Of a DNA stretch of 8,063 bases, positions 1-6,089 are shown piece by piece (the first letter of the stretch is position 1; each line of letters opens with the position of its first letter). The DNA lies in NCBI GenBank assembly GCA_041672385.1, contig JBAYZQ010000107.1, positions 1 through 8,063 on the forward strand, given 5' to 3'. The stretch is from JBAYZQ01 sp041672385 (GTDB lineage: Bacteria; Spirochaetota; Spirochaetia; Sphaerochaetales; Sphaerochaetaceae). The notes below the pieces were generated by a model. It searched no databases, was not told the DNA's origin, and saw nothing but the letters and a program-made list of their open reading frames with translations. A program made the position numbers and the translations under genes.

Positions 1-1
1 C

Positions 2-1243
2 GTTAATTTCTTTGTTGATAAATTAACAGAAGAGAATTGGAAAGATATTGGATTTGATGAAATTCCCGAAAACAAAGAAAAAACTCTTGAAAAATGGTTT
101 CTAGAAAAAGCACATGTTTTTCCTTCTGATTATCCTAAAGAATCAAAAAAAACTTTTGATTGTTATTTTGGAGATGAAGGGAAACGACTTCTTGTTATTC
201 GTTTTTTTGAAGATATCTTGAAAATTGATAAAAAACAGACACTTTTGCTTTACAGTAATGAGAATATGGAATGGTTGCTATCTGATCCCGTATTTTTTGA
301 TGCTTGGCAGAAATATCTTATTAAAATTCTTAAATTAGGAAATTCTATAATAATAATTCATAACCTTAACAGAAATTTAAATGAGATGTATGAATCACTG
401 AAGAAATGGGTTCCTCTATACATGACTGGGGGAATAAAACCATATTTTTGCAACCATTTGAGGGATGGTATTTTTCAGCAAAGTTTTTTCATTGCTCCAG
501 AAAGTGGAGCTATATTGTCGTCTAGTGTAAAGGACAACACTGAAAAAATGCCAAATTTTTATTTCCATTCAATTGAGATTATTAATTCTTTAAGTCGGGA
601 ATATAAAAATTTCCTGAAAATTTCTAGTTCATTTTTAATTTGTTATAAGGAAGAAAACCAAGCTGTTAAAGATTTTTTTATTTGTGAGGGACCAATTTTT
701 ACCGTTCAACCCGGATTTTCTCTTCCAACTCTTCCAGAAGAAGCTTTAAAGGGTATGAATGAAGAATATATTTTATGTTGGAAATTTTCAGTTAAAAATT
801 TCAAAGCTTCTTTGAAGAAAGAGAAAGTTTCAGATTTGTGCCAACTTTATACACCACAGGAAATTGATGAAGGAGTTTTATTACCTTTGTCAGGAATTTT
901 TAGTTTTAATAGGTTCTATTATACAAAGGAAAGTTATCTTCTTCATCTTAAGTCTATATTGGACCTTTTTATAAAATATGAAAACTATGATTTTAAAATT
1001 AATGAAAGGCGAAGTTGTTTTCAAACCTATTTGGTTAAAGAAAATCAAGAATTTCTTGTTTGTGAAAACACTATATCCTCATTTATGTTTCATGTAAAAA
1101 AACCTGAGTTAGTATCTTCTATCTGGGAAATCCTTAATCATAATATTTCTCACTCAAAAGTTCTAACAAAAGAAGATAAAATTGAAATATTAAAAAATAC
1201 CATAGCAGATTTTGAGTCTTCAATAGCGAAGAAATTAACTTAA
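2..1243 (+). CDS. Partial regulator-like protein, C-terminal 413 residues (5' end outside window)
   Basis: The reading frame is open from base 2 to the TAA at 1241-1243, so the gene enters from the left and the TTG at 218 is an internal Leu codon, not a start. There is no signal peptide or membrane segment in the visible part. Landmarks, numbered from the window edge, are LLLYSNENMEW (81-91), KKWVPLYMTGGIKPY (134-148) and DGIFQQSFFIAP (155-166). From memory this order (a 'LYSDEDMEW' block, a 'YMTGxIxPYY' block, then 'RDGIFxRTLFIAP') occurs in the C-terminal part of HTH-containing transcriptional regulators of Clostridia and relatives. If so, the DNA-binding domain lies in the missing N-terminus; that is inference. 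Base composition looks more AT-rich than the transporter genes. It could control the downstream transporter, but a 454-base gap separates them and nothing proves a link. Confidence 0.75.
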   Translation, partial: VNFFVDKLTEENWKDIGFDEIPENKEKTLEKWFLEKAHVFPSDYPKESKKTFDCYFGDEGKRLLVIRFFEDILKIDKKQTLLLYSNENMEWLLSDPVFFDAWQKYLIKILKLGNSIIIIHNLNRNLNEMYESLKKWVPLYMTGGIKPYFCNHLRDGIFQQSFFIAPESGAILSSSVKDNTEKMPNFYFHSIEIINSLSREYKNFLKISSSFLICYKEENQAVKDFFICEGPIFTVQPGFSLPTLPEEALKGMNEEYILCWKFSVKNFKASLKKEKVSDLCQLYTPQEIDEGVLLPLSGIFSFNRFYYTKESYLLHLKSILDLFIKYENYDFKINERRSCFQTYLVKENQEFLVCENTISSFMFHVKKPELVSSIWEILNHNISHSKVLTKEDKIEILKNTIADFESSIAKKLT

Positions 1244-1246
1244 AAA

Positions 1247-1277
1247 TCTTCTTTTGTCAGAAGAAATTTCAGTTTTT
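1247..1277 (+). terminator. Weak candidate terminator after the regulator-like gene
   Basis: TCTTCT (1247-1252) can pair with AGAAGA (1259-1264) around a 6-base loop, starting three bases after the stop codon. A run of five T lies at 1273-1277, but about eight bases past the stem. The stem is short and has only two G:C pairs, so this is a poor intrinsic terminator; no better one is visible in the gap. Confidence 0.25.
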
Positions 1278-1349
1278 AAAGCCTTCTTTAACTTCATTTT
1301 TTGAAAAAAACATAGAAATTTTAATAAAATAATTTTAAATCTTTAAATA

Positions 1350-1373
1350 TTGTTACAAATATATGTTATAAAA
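1350..1373 (+). repeat. Imperfect direct repeat, copy 1 (TTGTTACAAAT core)
   Basis: TTGTTACAAAT at 1350-1360 recurs exactly at 1458-1468, and the following 13 bases are also similar; I count about 20 of 24 positions matching. The first nine bases are a near-palindrome (TTGT, one base, ACAA), as expected of a half-turn protein site. In such AT-rich DNA chance is possible. Confidence 0.45.
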
Positions 1374-1457
1374 ATCAAAAAAAAGATTGTTTTTATAAGA
1401 AATAAAGAATTTATATAAGTTTTACAAAGTCAATAATAAAATAATTAGAGTATGCTT

Positions 1458-1481
1458 TTGTTACAAATAAACGTTTTAAAT
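1458..1481 (+). repeat. Imperfect direct repeat, copy 2, containing AAACGTTT
   Basis: This is the second copy of the TTGTTACAAAT unit, starting 108 bases after the first. It runs into TAAACGTTT (1468-1476), whose AAACGTTT core is a perfect palindrome centred on CG, as in LacI/GalR-type operators. The same nine bases occur in the gap after the binding-protein gene (6025-6033). Confidence 0.4.
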
Positions 1482-1616
1482 AAGTACTAAATAAAGGGTG
1501 TTACTTTTTAGAAGTAAAGAAGTTAGTTATATCATTATTAAATATTTTTGATAAAATAAGGTATAATTTTAAATAGTAAATTTCGCTTGTTGCCCTTCGC
1601 ATAGAGAAATTATTCG

Positions 1617-1645
1617 TTGACTTCTACATTTTGGGATGGTAATAT
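1617..1645 (+). promoter_or_regulatory. Sigma70-type promoter of the transporter operon
   Basis: A -35 box TTGACT (1617-1622) and a -10 box TAATAT (1640-1645) are separated by 17 bases, and TG at 1637-1638 gives an extended -10. Transcription would start near 1652 and give a leader of about 45 bases before the ATPase start at 1698. This is the best promoter match in the window. The perfect TATAAT at 1562-1567 has no convincing -35 and is a secondary candidate. Confidence 0.6.
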
Positions 1646-1671
1646 TTGGATAAATTTATTTAATTTTTAAG

Positions 1672-1682
1672 GCGTAATACGC
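1672..1682. promoter_or_regulatory. Operator-like palindrome GCGTA-A-TACGC
   Basis: Five-base arms GCGTA (1672-1676) and TACGC (1678-1682) are perfectly complementary around a single A. It stands out as G+C-containing in AT-rich surroundings and sits about 20-30 bases after the predicted transcription start and just before the ribosome-binding site. That is where a repressor could block elongation, or a small RNA hairpin could affect translation. No second copy was noticed in the window. Confidence 0.4.
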
Positions 1683-1687
1683 TGTTT

Positions 1688-1693
1688 GGGAGA
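1688..1693 (+). promoter_or_regulatory. Ribosome-binding site that decides the ATPase start
   Basis: GGGAGA lies four bases before the ATG at 1698. This favours ATG 1698 over the in-frame TTG at 1686, which would put this purine stretch inside the coding region and has no good site of its own. Confidence 0.6.
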
Positions 1694-1697
1694 TTTC

Positions 1698-2900
1698 ATG
1701 GCTGGCATATCATTGAGAAATATTAAAAAGATCTATCCTCTAGTTCCTGGTGAAAGAAAAAAACGCCACGCTCCTTCTGATGAGGCTAGTGCCAATTTAG
1801 AAAAGACCGAACGAGGCGTAGTTGCAGTGCAAAACTTCAACATAGAAATCAAAGACAAAGAGTTTGTCGTTCTAGTAGGTCCTTCGGGATGTGGAAAATC
1901 GACAACGCTTAGAATGATTGCTGGTCTTGAAGAGATTACTGAAGGAGAGCTTTACATAGACAATAAGCTTGTTAATGAGCTCGATCCAAAGGACAGGGAT
2001 ATTGCAATGGTTTTCCAGAACTATGCACTTTATCCTCATATGACAGTTTATGATAACATTGCATTTGCTTTAAAGAAGAGAACTTCCTCAAAGGTAGAGA
2101 TTGACAAAAAGGTTAGAGAAGCTGCTGATATTTTGGGAATAACGGATTATCTTGATAGAAAGCCAAAGCATCTTTCTGGAGGGCAGAGACAGAGGGTTGC
2201 AATAGGACGTGCGATAGTTCGAAATCCGAAGGCAATGCTCCTAGATGAACCTTTGTCAAATCTTGATGCTAAATTAAGAAACCAGATGAGGGCTGAATTG
2301 ATTCAGTTAAGAAGAAAAATTGATACAACATTTGTCTATGTCACTCATGACCAGACTGAAGCCATGACTCTTGGTGATAGGATTGTAGTCATGAAGGATG
2401 GATTCATCCAACAGGTAGGTACACCTCAGGAAGTCTTTGAAAAACCAACAAACCGGTTTGTAGCAGGTTTTATTGGAACGCCTCAGATGAATTTTTTTCA
2501 AGCTTTTCTTCAAGAAGAGAATGGACATTTTTGTGTGGACCTTGGTGGTTTTAAGGTTCCTGTAGTAGATGATGATAATATTGTAATGAAAGAAAACGGA
2601 GTCAAGTCTGGTAAAATTATTCTTGGATTGAGACCTGAGTTGCTTTCATTAGAAAAATCCGATGAATATCCTGCAGCTCATATAGATGTGGTTGAGATGA
2701 TGGGTACAAGTGTTCACCTTCATCTTAACTACAATAAAAAAGAAATAATTCTTGTAACACAAAAAAGAGATGAAAAGCATCACTTGAAGATGGACTACGA
2801 AAACGGGAGCATGATACACTTTTCGTTTCTTCCACAGTCTATGTACATTTTTGATTGTGAAACTGGAAAGAATCTGGCAATCTCAGAGGTATCATTATAA
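1698..2900 (+). CDS. ugpC: ABC transporter ATP-binding protein, MalK/UgpC/MsmK type
   Basis: This 400-residue cytoplasmic ATPase powers the sugar importer encoded by the next genes. Visible motifs are the A-loop Tyr13, Walker A GPSGCGKST (61-69), Q-loop Gln107, signature LSGGQ (159-163), Walker B MLLDEP (180-185) with catalytic Glu184, D-loop SNLDA (187-191) and switch His217. Residues from about 240 to the end match in position and length the regulatory OB/TOBE-like domain of MalK-class proteins. ATG 1698 is chosen because the protein then begins MAGISLRNIKKIYP, typical of the family, with a ribosome site upstream. About 25 charged residues (roughly 15-40) sit between the A-loop and the first core strand, where MalK has a short turn. 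Its TAA overlaps the next ATG by one base (TAATG), implying coupled translation. The symbol reflects the class, not proven substrate. Confidence 0.95.
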   Translation: MAGISLRNIKKIYPLVPGERKKRHAPSDEASANLEKTERGVVAVQNFNIEIKDKEFVVLVGPSGCGKSTTLRMIAGLEEITEGELYIDNKLVNELDPKDRDIAMVFQNYALYPHMTVYDNIAFALKKRTSSKVEIDKKVREAADILGITDYLDRKPKHLSGGQRQRVAIGRAIVRNPKAMLLDEPLSNLDAKLRNQMRAELIQLRRKIDTTFVYVTHDQTEAMTLGDRIVVMKDGFIQQVGTPQEVFEKPTNRFVAGFIGTPQMNFFQAFLQEENGHFCVDLGGFKVPVVDDDNIVMKENGVKSGKIILGLRPELLSLEKSDEYPAAHIDVVEMMGTSVHLHLNYNKKEIILVTQKRDEKHHLKMDYENGSMIHFSFLPQSMYIFDCETGKNLAISEVSL

Positions 2901-3793
2901 TGAAAAAATCATTAACTTTGCAGAATAGACGAAGGGCCAGGACAAGGAAAAAGGTTTTCCTGCTGCTGCTTCCGATAATAATTTTTGCCGTACTCTTTGT
3001 TTACTATCCTTTTATAAAAACTATAGTTAACAGTTTTAGCCTTGTTAATGCGAAAGGCCTTATTAGAGGCTTTGCTGGTCTTGACAACTATAAGTACACT
3101 TATGGAAGAAAAGATTTTATTATGGCTTTGAAACATACTCTTACAATTGCTGTCATAAATGTTCCAATTACAATTATTATTACCATAGCTCTTGCCCTTC
3201 TTGCAAACAAGAAGCGTAAGTTGAGCCCAGTTTATGAGCTACTGTTCACTTTACCAATGGCTGTTTCAATGTCCGCAGCTTGTATGATTTTCAAATCAAT
3301 GTTCAGCCCAAGTGTTGGATTTATAAACTATTTTTTCGGTTTGAAGCTTGGATGGTATGAAAGTCAAGAGACGGCGCTTGCAGCAATTCTCATTCTAACA
3401 ATCTGGATGGGTATAGGATTTAATTTTTTACTCATGCTCTCGGCTTTACGAGGTATTCCCGATCAAATAATTGAAGCAACTAAAGTTGATGGTATAAGTC
3501 CAATAAGAAGAATCTTTAGAGTTCAAATTCCATTAATTTCCCCTACTATCTTCTTTGTATTATGTACAAACCTTGTTCTTTCAATGATGACTTCGGCCCC
3601 AATGATAATAATAATGGGGGTTAGTTCTTCGGCTTCAGCTACAAATACATTGATGTCAATGATGTTCCAATCGGGTTTCTCAAGTTCAGATTATGGACTT
3701 GCAGCGGTATTGAGTATTACAGCTTTTTCGCTCACCCTCGGATTTACAATTCTATCGTTCGTATTTGAAAAGAAGAAGGTACATTATCAATGA
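2900..3793 (+). CDS. Sugar ABC transporter permease, UgpA/MalF-like (CUT1)
   Basis: This 297-residue inner-membrane protein is one half of the translocation channel. A basic N-terminus (RRRARTRKK, 10-18) precedes the first hydrophobic helix (about 19-38), and I see about five further hydrophobic stretches, the usual six-helix plan of short UgpA-type permeases. The EAA loop that docks on the ATPase is clear: EATKVDG at 192-198, continuing to the conserved IPL at 210-212. The start overlaps the ATPase stop, with a weak AGAGG at 2885-2889. Its stop overlaps the next start (ATGA). The overlaps at both ends show it belongs to the same transcript and works with the ATPase and the second permease. 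The substrate cannot be derived from this protein. Confidence 0.93.
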   Translation: MKKSLTLQNRRRARTRKKVFLLLLPIIIFAVLFVYYPFIKTIVNSFSLVNAKGLIRGFAGLDNYKYTYGRKDFIMALKHTLTIAVINVPITIIITIALALLANKKRKLSPVYELLFTLPMAVSMSAACMIFKSMFSPSVGFINYFFGLKLGWYESQETALAAILILTIWMGIGFNFLLMLSALRGIPDQIIEATKVDGISPIRRIFRVQIPLISPTIFFVLCTNLVLSMMTSAPMIIIMGVSSSASATNTLMSMMFQSGFSSSDYGLAAVLSITAFSLTLGFTILSFVFEKKKVHYQ

Positions 3794-4626
3794 TAAAAAG
3801 GAAAACTAGAAATCTTATTCAAGACTCAGTAGTCTCAACAGTAGCAGTATTCATTGGTTTAATTATTATTTTTCCTTTAATATACTGCTTTTGTGGTGCC
3901 TTCAAAACACCTCACGAGTTTCTTACACCAAATCTTCTTCCAGGTAGTTTCGCATATCTTGGAAATTTCATAGAAGCATTTGAGAAAGGTAATCTTTTAA
4001 GGTATACAGTTAATTCCTTTATTATTGCTTTGTTTGGAACAAGCATAAGACTTTGTTTCTCAATTTTAGCTGCTTATGCCTTTGCTTATTATGACTTCAG
4101 GTTCAAGAATCTTTGTTTTTTCTTAATTCTCGGAACCATGATGATTCCCGCTGATGTTCTTCTTGCAACAAATTATCTAACTGTCTCTAGACTGCGTCTT
4201 CTAAATACCTATATTGGTGTTATGGTTGTGTCTTTTGTAAGTGCTTCGCAGATGTTCATGCTAAGACAAAAGTTTAAATCTGTCCCCAAAGAAATGAGAG
4301 AAGCTGCCCAAATTGATGGTTATGGTGATATCAGTTATATGGTCAATGTTCTTTTACCAATAAGCAAGCCTATAATAACAACACTTTTTGTTCAAAGTTT
4401 TATCGGCCTTTGGAATGCCTATCTTTGGCCTTTGATTGTTACTGCATCTTCTCCTAACATGAGAACAATTATGGTAGGAATCACGAAACTTAATTCTTGG
4501 GAAGATGAAAACTATCAGTTAGTACTTGCAGGTGTTTGCGTATCTTTAATTCCCTCATTAATTCTCTTTATACTAATGAGAAGGAACTTGAATAAAGGGG
4601 AAATGGACGGAGCTCTCGTTGGCTAA
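3790..4626 (+). CDS. Sugar ABC transporter permease, UgpE/MalG-like (CUT1)
   Basis: This 278-residue inner-membrane protein is the partner permease. The first hydrophobic helix is at about 14-35 and is followed by the family pattern GAFKTPHEF (36-44). Further helices span the protein. The EAA docking loop reads EAAQIDGYGD (171-180) and continues to LLPISKP (188-194), and a C-terminal FILMRR marks the last helix end. It starts four bases before the end of the first permease (ATGA), with AAGAAGG at 3773-3779 as ribosome site. It ends 50 bases before the binding-protein gene, the first real spacer inside the operon. Confidence 0.93.
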   Translation: MIKRKTRNLIQDSVVSTVAVFIGLIIIFPLIYCFCGAFKTPHEFLTPNLLPGSFAYLGNFIEAFEKGNLLRYTVNSFIIALFGTSIRLCFSILAAYAFAYYDFRFKNLCFFLILGTMMIPADVLLATNYLTVSRLRLLNTYIGVMVVSFVSASQMFMLRQKFKSVPKEMREAAQIDGYGDISYMVNVLLPISKPIITTLFVQSFIGLWNAYLWPLIVTASSPNMRTIMVGITKLNSWEDENYQLVLAGVCVSLIPSLILFILMRRNLNKGEMDGALVG

Positions 4627-4628
4627 TG

Positions 4629-4641
4629 ACCGTTTTACGGT
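4629..4641 (+). promoter_or_regulatory. Small hairpin between permease and binding-protein genes
   Basis: ACCGT (4629-4633) and ACGGT (4637-4641) pair perfectly around TTT, two bases after the permease stop codon. No T-run follows directly, so it is not a good terminator. A position just upstream of a binding-protein gene fits an RNA-processing or stability element that raises binding-protein output relative to the permeases; that role is inferred. Confidence 0.35.
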
Positions 4642-4663
4642 GAATTTATTATATTTGATCCTT

Positions 4664-4670
4664 AGGAGGA
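4664..4670 (+). promoter_or_regulatory. Strong ribosome-binding site of the binding protein
   Basis: AGGAGGA ends six bases before the ATG at 4677. It is the best Shine-Dalgarno match in the operon, much stronger than those of the two permeases, and fits the excess of binding protein that such importers need. Confidence 0.85.
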
Positions 4671-4676
4671 TAAAAC

Positions 4677-6020
4677 ATGAAAAAGAAATTTTTAGTATTG
4701 CTCGCTATCTTATGTGTTCTAACAGCTTTGTTTGCTGTAGGAGAAGAAGAAACTGCTCAGGTCGAACAACAGGTAACACTTGGTTCACAGCCGGTAACAA
4801 TCACATTTTGGCATTCTGCTTCTGATGATGCTGGGCTTCTTGTTGATAAGTACATTAAGGACTTTAACGAAAACAATGAATACCAGATTACTGTAAATGC
4901 TATCTATCAGGGTCAGTACTCAGATGCTGCAACTTTGATGAAAACAATTATTTCAGCAGAAAACTACAAGGAACTTCCTGATATTATGCAGCTGGATGCA
5001 ACTGGTAAAATTGATTACTACAAATCTGGCAAAGCATTCACAATTGATGATGCGGTAAAGTTCTTTAATGATGATATTATTGATGAATATGTTTCTGGAG
5101 CACTTGGAAATTGGCAGTTCAGTGGCGCACAGCTTGGACTTCCTTTTGCAACATCAACTTCAGTTACTTATTACAACAAAGACATACTCAAAGCAGCAGG
5201 ATGGGACGAATGTCCAGATACCTTCGCTGATGTCATTCGGTTAAGCAAGGACATGAAGGCTAAAGGAATCAAAACAGCAGTCTTTGGAGCAGTTCCAAAT
5301 TCACCAACTCTTGCTAACTGGCTTGGTCAACTTGGAAGCTATATTGTAAATAACAACAATGGTACTGATGCAACAGCAACAAAGCTTGAGTGTATAGATA
5401 ACGGTGCCCTCAAGACTTTTCTTACTGAATGGAAGGCAATGTATGATGCAGGTGCTTTAGAGAATAAGAGTCTTTCAACCAACCAATTCGTTGCAGGCGA
5501 AGTTGCTATACTTACAAGTTCTTCTTCAAGTGTCAACAGTCTTTTAAGTAAGGTTGATGGAAAATTTGAAGTTGGAGCAACCAACTTTCTTCGTGTAAAT
5601 TCATCTGCAAGTTATGGTGCAACAGTGTCCGGTTCATGTCTTGTTATGTTCGATTCCAATGATGCACTCAAGAAGGCTGCAACATGGGAATTTATTAAGT
5701 ATATGACAGGAGAGAAGGTACAGGCTGACTTTGCTGCTGGAACAGGGTATACACCTGGATACAAGGCTTCAGTTGAGAATGAGGACTATAAGAATTTCCT
5801 TGCAAAAACACCACAGTTCTCTGTTGCTTCGGAGCAACTTGCTAAAACTCCTGCTTCAATGAGAAGTATTACAGTTGGACCTACAGTTGACTTTTATTAT
5901 GCAATTCAGAATGAGGTTACAGGCATGCTTAATAGTGGAGCTTCAGTTGATGCTACAGTTGAAAGCATGAAGGAAAACCTTCAAGGATTACTTGACAACT
6001 ATATGAGATCCAATTTTTAA
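4677..6020 (+). CDS. Periplasmic solute-binding protein, UgpB-like (family 1)
   Basis: This 447-residue exported protein captures the substrate and delivers it to the permease pair. Residues 1-20 are a signal peptide (MKKKF, a hydrophobic core, then ALFA), probably cut after Ala20 by signal peptidase I. The only early cysteine, Cys13, lies inside the hydrophobic core and does not form a normal lipobox. The mature part starts with an acidic linker, then VTITFWHS (40-47), the first strand of family-1 binding proteins. GLPFATSTSVTYYNKDI (154-170), FVAGEVAILTSSSSS (271-285) and GTGYTPGYK (355-363) follow in the order I recall from UgpB. This suggests a glycerol-phosphate-like, sugar or polyol ligand, but does not prove one. 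The strong ribosome site and the flanking hairpins suggest higher expression than its neighbours. Confidence 0.92.
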   Translation: MKKKFLVLLAILCVLTALFAVGEEETAQVEQQVTLGSQPVTITFWHSASDDAGLLVDKYIKDFNENNEYQITVNAIYQGQYSDAATLMKTIISAENYKELPDIMQLDATGKIDYYKSGKAFTIDDAVKFFNDDIIDEYVSGALGNWQFSGAQLGLPFATSTSVTYYNKDILKAAGWDECPDTFADVIRLSKDMKAKGIKTAVFGAVPNSPTLANWLGQLGSYIVNNNNGTDATATKLECIDNGALKTFLTEWKAMYDAGALENKSLSTNQFVAGEVAILTSSSSSVNSLLSKVDGKFEVGATNFLRVNSSASYGATVSGSCLVMFDSNDALKKAATWEFIKYMTGEKVQADFAAGTGYTPGYKASVENEDYKNFLAKTPQFSVASEQLAKTPASMRSITVGPTVDFYYAIQNEVTGMLNSGASVDATVESMKENLQGLLDNYMRSNF

Positions 6021-6021
6021 T

Positions 6022-6050
6022 TCTTAAACGTTTATTTATTTGTCTTAAAC
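6022..6050 (+). repeat. Two TCTTAAAC repeats and a TAAACGTTTA palindrome
   Basis: TCTTAAAC occurs at 6022-6029 and 6043-6050, 21 bases apart, i.e. two helical turns. The first copy overlaps the perfect palindrome TAAACGTTTA (6025-6034), centred on CG like LacI-family operators. The nine bases TAAACGTTT also occur upstream of the operon at 1468-1476. This may be a regulator site or chance in AT-rich DNA. Confidence 0.35.
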
Positions 6051-6072
6051 CGTGAGCTATAATGGCTCACGG
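6050..6072 (+). terminator. Stem-loop after the binding-protein gene, partial terminator or mRNA stabiliser
   Basis: CCGTGAGC (6050-6057) and GCTCACGG (6065-6072) form a perfect 8-pair, G+C-rich stem with a 7-base loop. Only CTTTAT follows, not a long T-run, and the ribosome site of the next gene starts seven bases later. This fits leaky termination, or protection of the binding-protein mRNA end, with reduced expression of the isomerase. The loop reads TATAATG, which on DNA is a consensus -10 hexamer, but no good -35 lies 16-18 bases upstream. Confidence 0.65.
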
Positions 6073-6078
6073 CTTTAT

Positions 6079-6084
6079 AAGGAG
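6079..6084 (+). promoter_or_regulatory. Ribosome-binding site of the isomerase gene
   Basis: AAGGAG ends five bases before the ATG at 6090 and supports that start, even though a stable stem-loop lies immediately upstream. Confidence 0.8.
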
Positions 6085-6089
6085 CTAAA

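Larger units (their letters stand above)
1244..1697. other. Long AT-rich intergenic region, regulatory
   Basis: This 454-base gap between the regulator-like gene and the transporter operon has no convincing ORF on either strand. It is very AT-rich up to about 1570 and then becomes more mixed. It contains two copies of TTGTTACAAAT, an AT-only inverted repeat (TTATAAAAA at 1366-1374 and TTTTTATAA at 1390-1398), an isolated TATAAT at 1562-1567 with no good -35, a better promoter at 1617-1645, and a short palindrome at 1672-1682. The length and content suggest a regulatory region for the transporter operon rather than a lost gene. Confidence 0.6.

Noticed and set aside
218..220. TTG as start of the left-edge gene
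   Set aside because: The same frame is open from base 2 with normal codons and no ribosome site precedes the TTG.
1366..1398. AT-only inverted repeat as a terminator or origin element
   Set aside because: Nine-base arms of only A and T with a 15-base spacer are likely by chance in this composition, and the stem would be very weak; no origin boxes accompany it.
1562..1567. TATAAT as the main operon promoter
   Set aside because: No convincing -35 lies 16-18 bases upstream (TTGATA is only 8 bases away); the promoter at 1617-1645 is better.
1686..1688. TTG as start of the ATPase
   Set aside because: ATG at 1698 has GGGAGA at the right distance and gives the usual family N-terminus.
2307..2528. 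Minus-strand ORF inside the ATPase gene
   Set aside because: It is antisense to conserved ATPase sequence, with no recognisable protein features or ribosome site.
2912..3136. Minus-strand ORF inside the first permease gene
   Set aside because: Chance open frame opposite a conserved membrane protein.
4619..4825. Possible 68-residue plus-strand ORF overlapping the binding-protein start
   Set aside because: It reads the hairpin and signal peptide region in another frame, has no ribosome site, and its protein is low-complexity; the UgpB-like frame clearly owns this DNA.
5339..5584. Minus-strand ORF inside the binding-protein gene
   Set aside because: Chance open frame caused by Ser/Thr/Ala-rich codons on the other strand.
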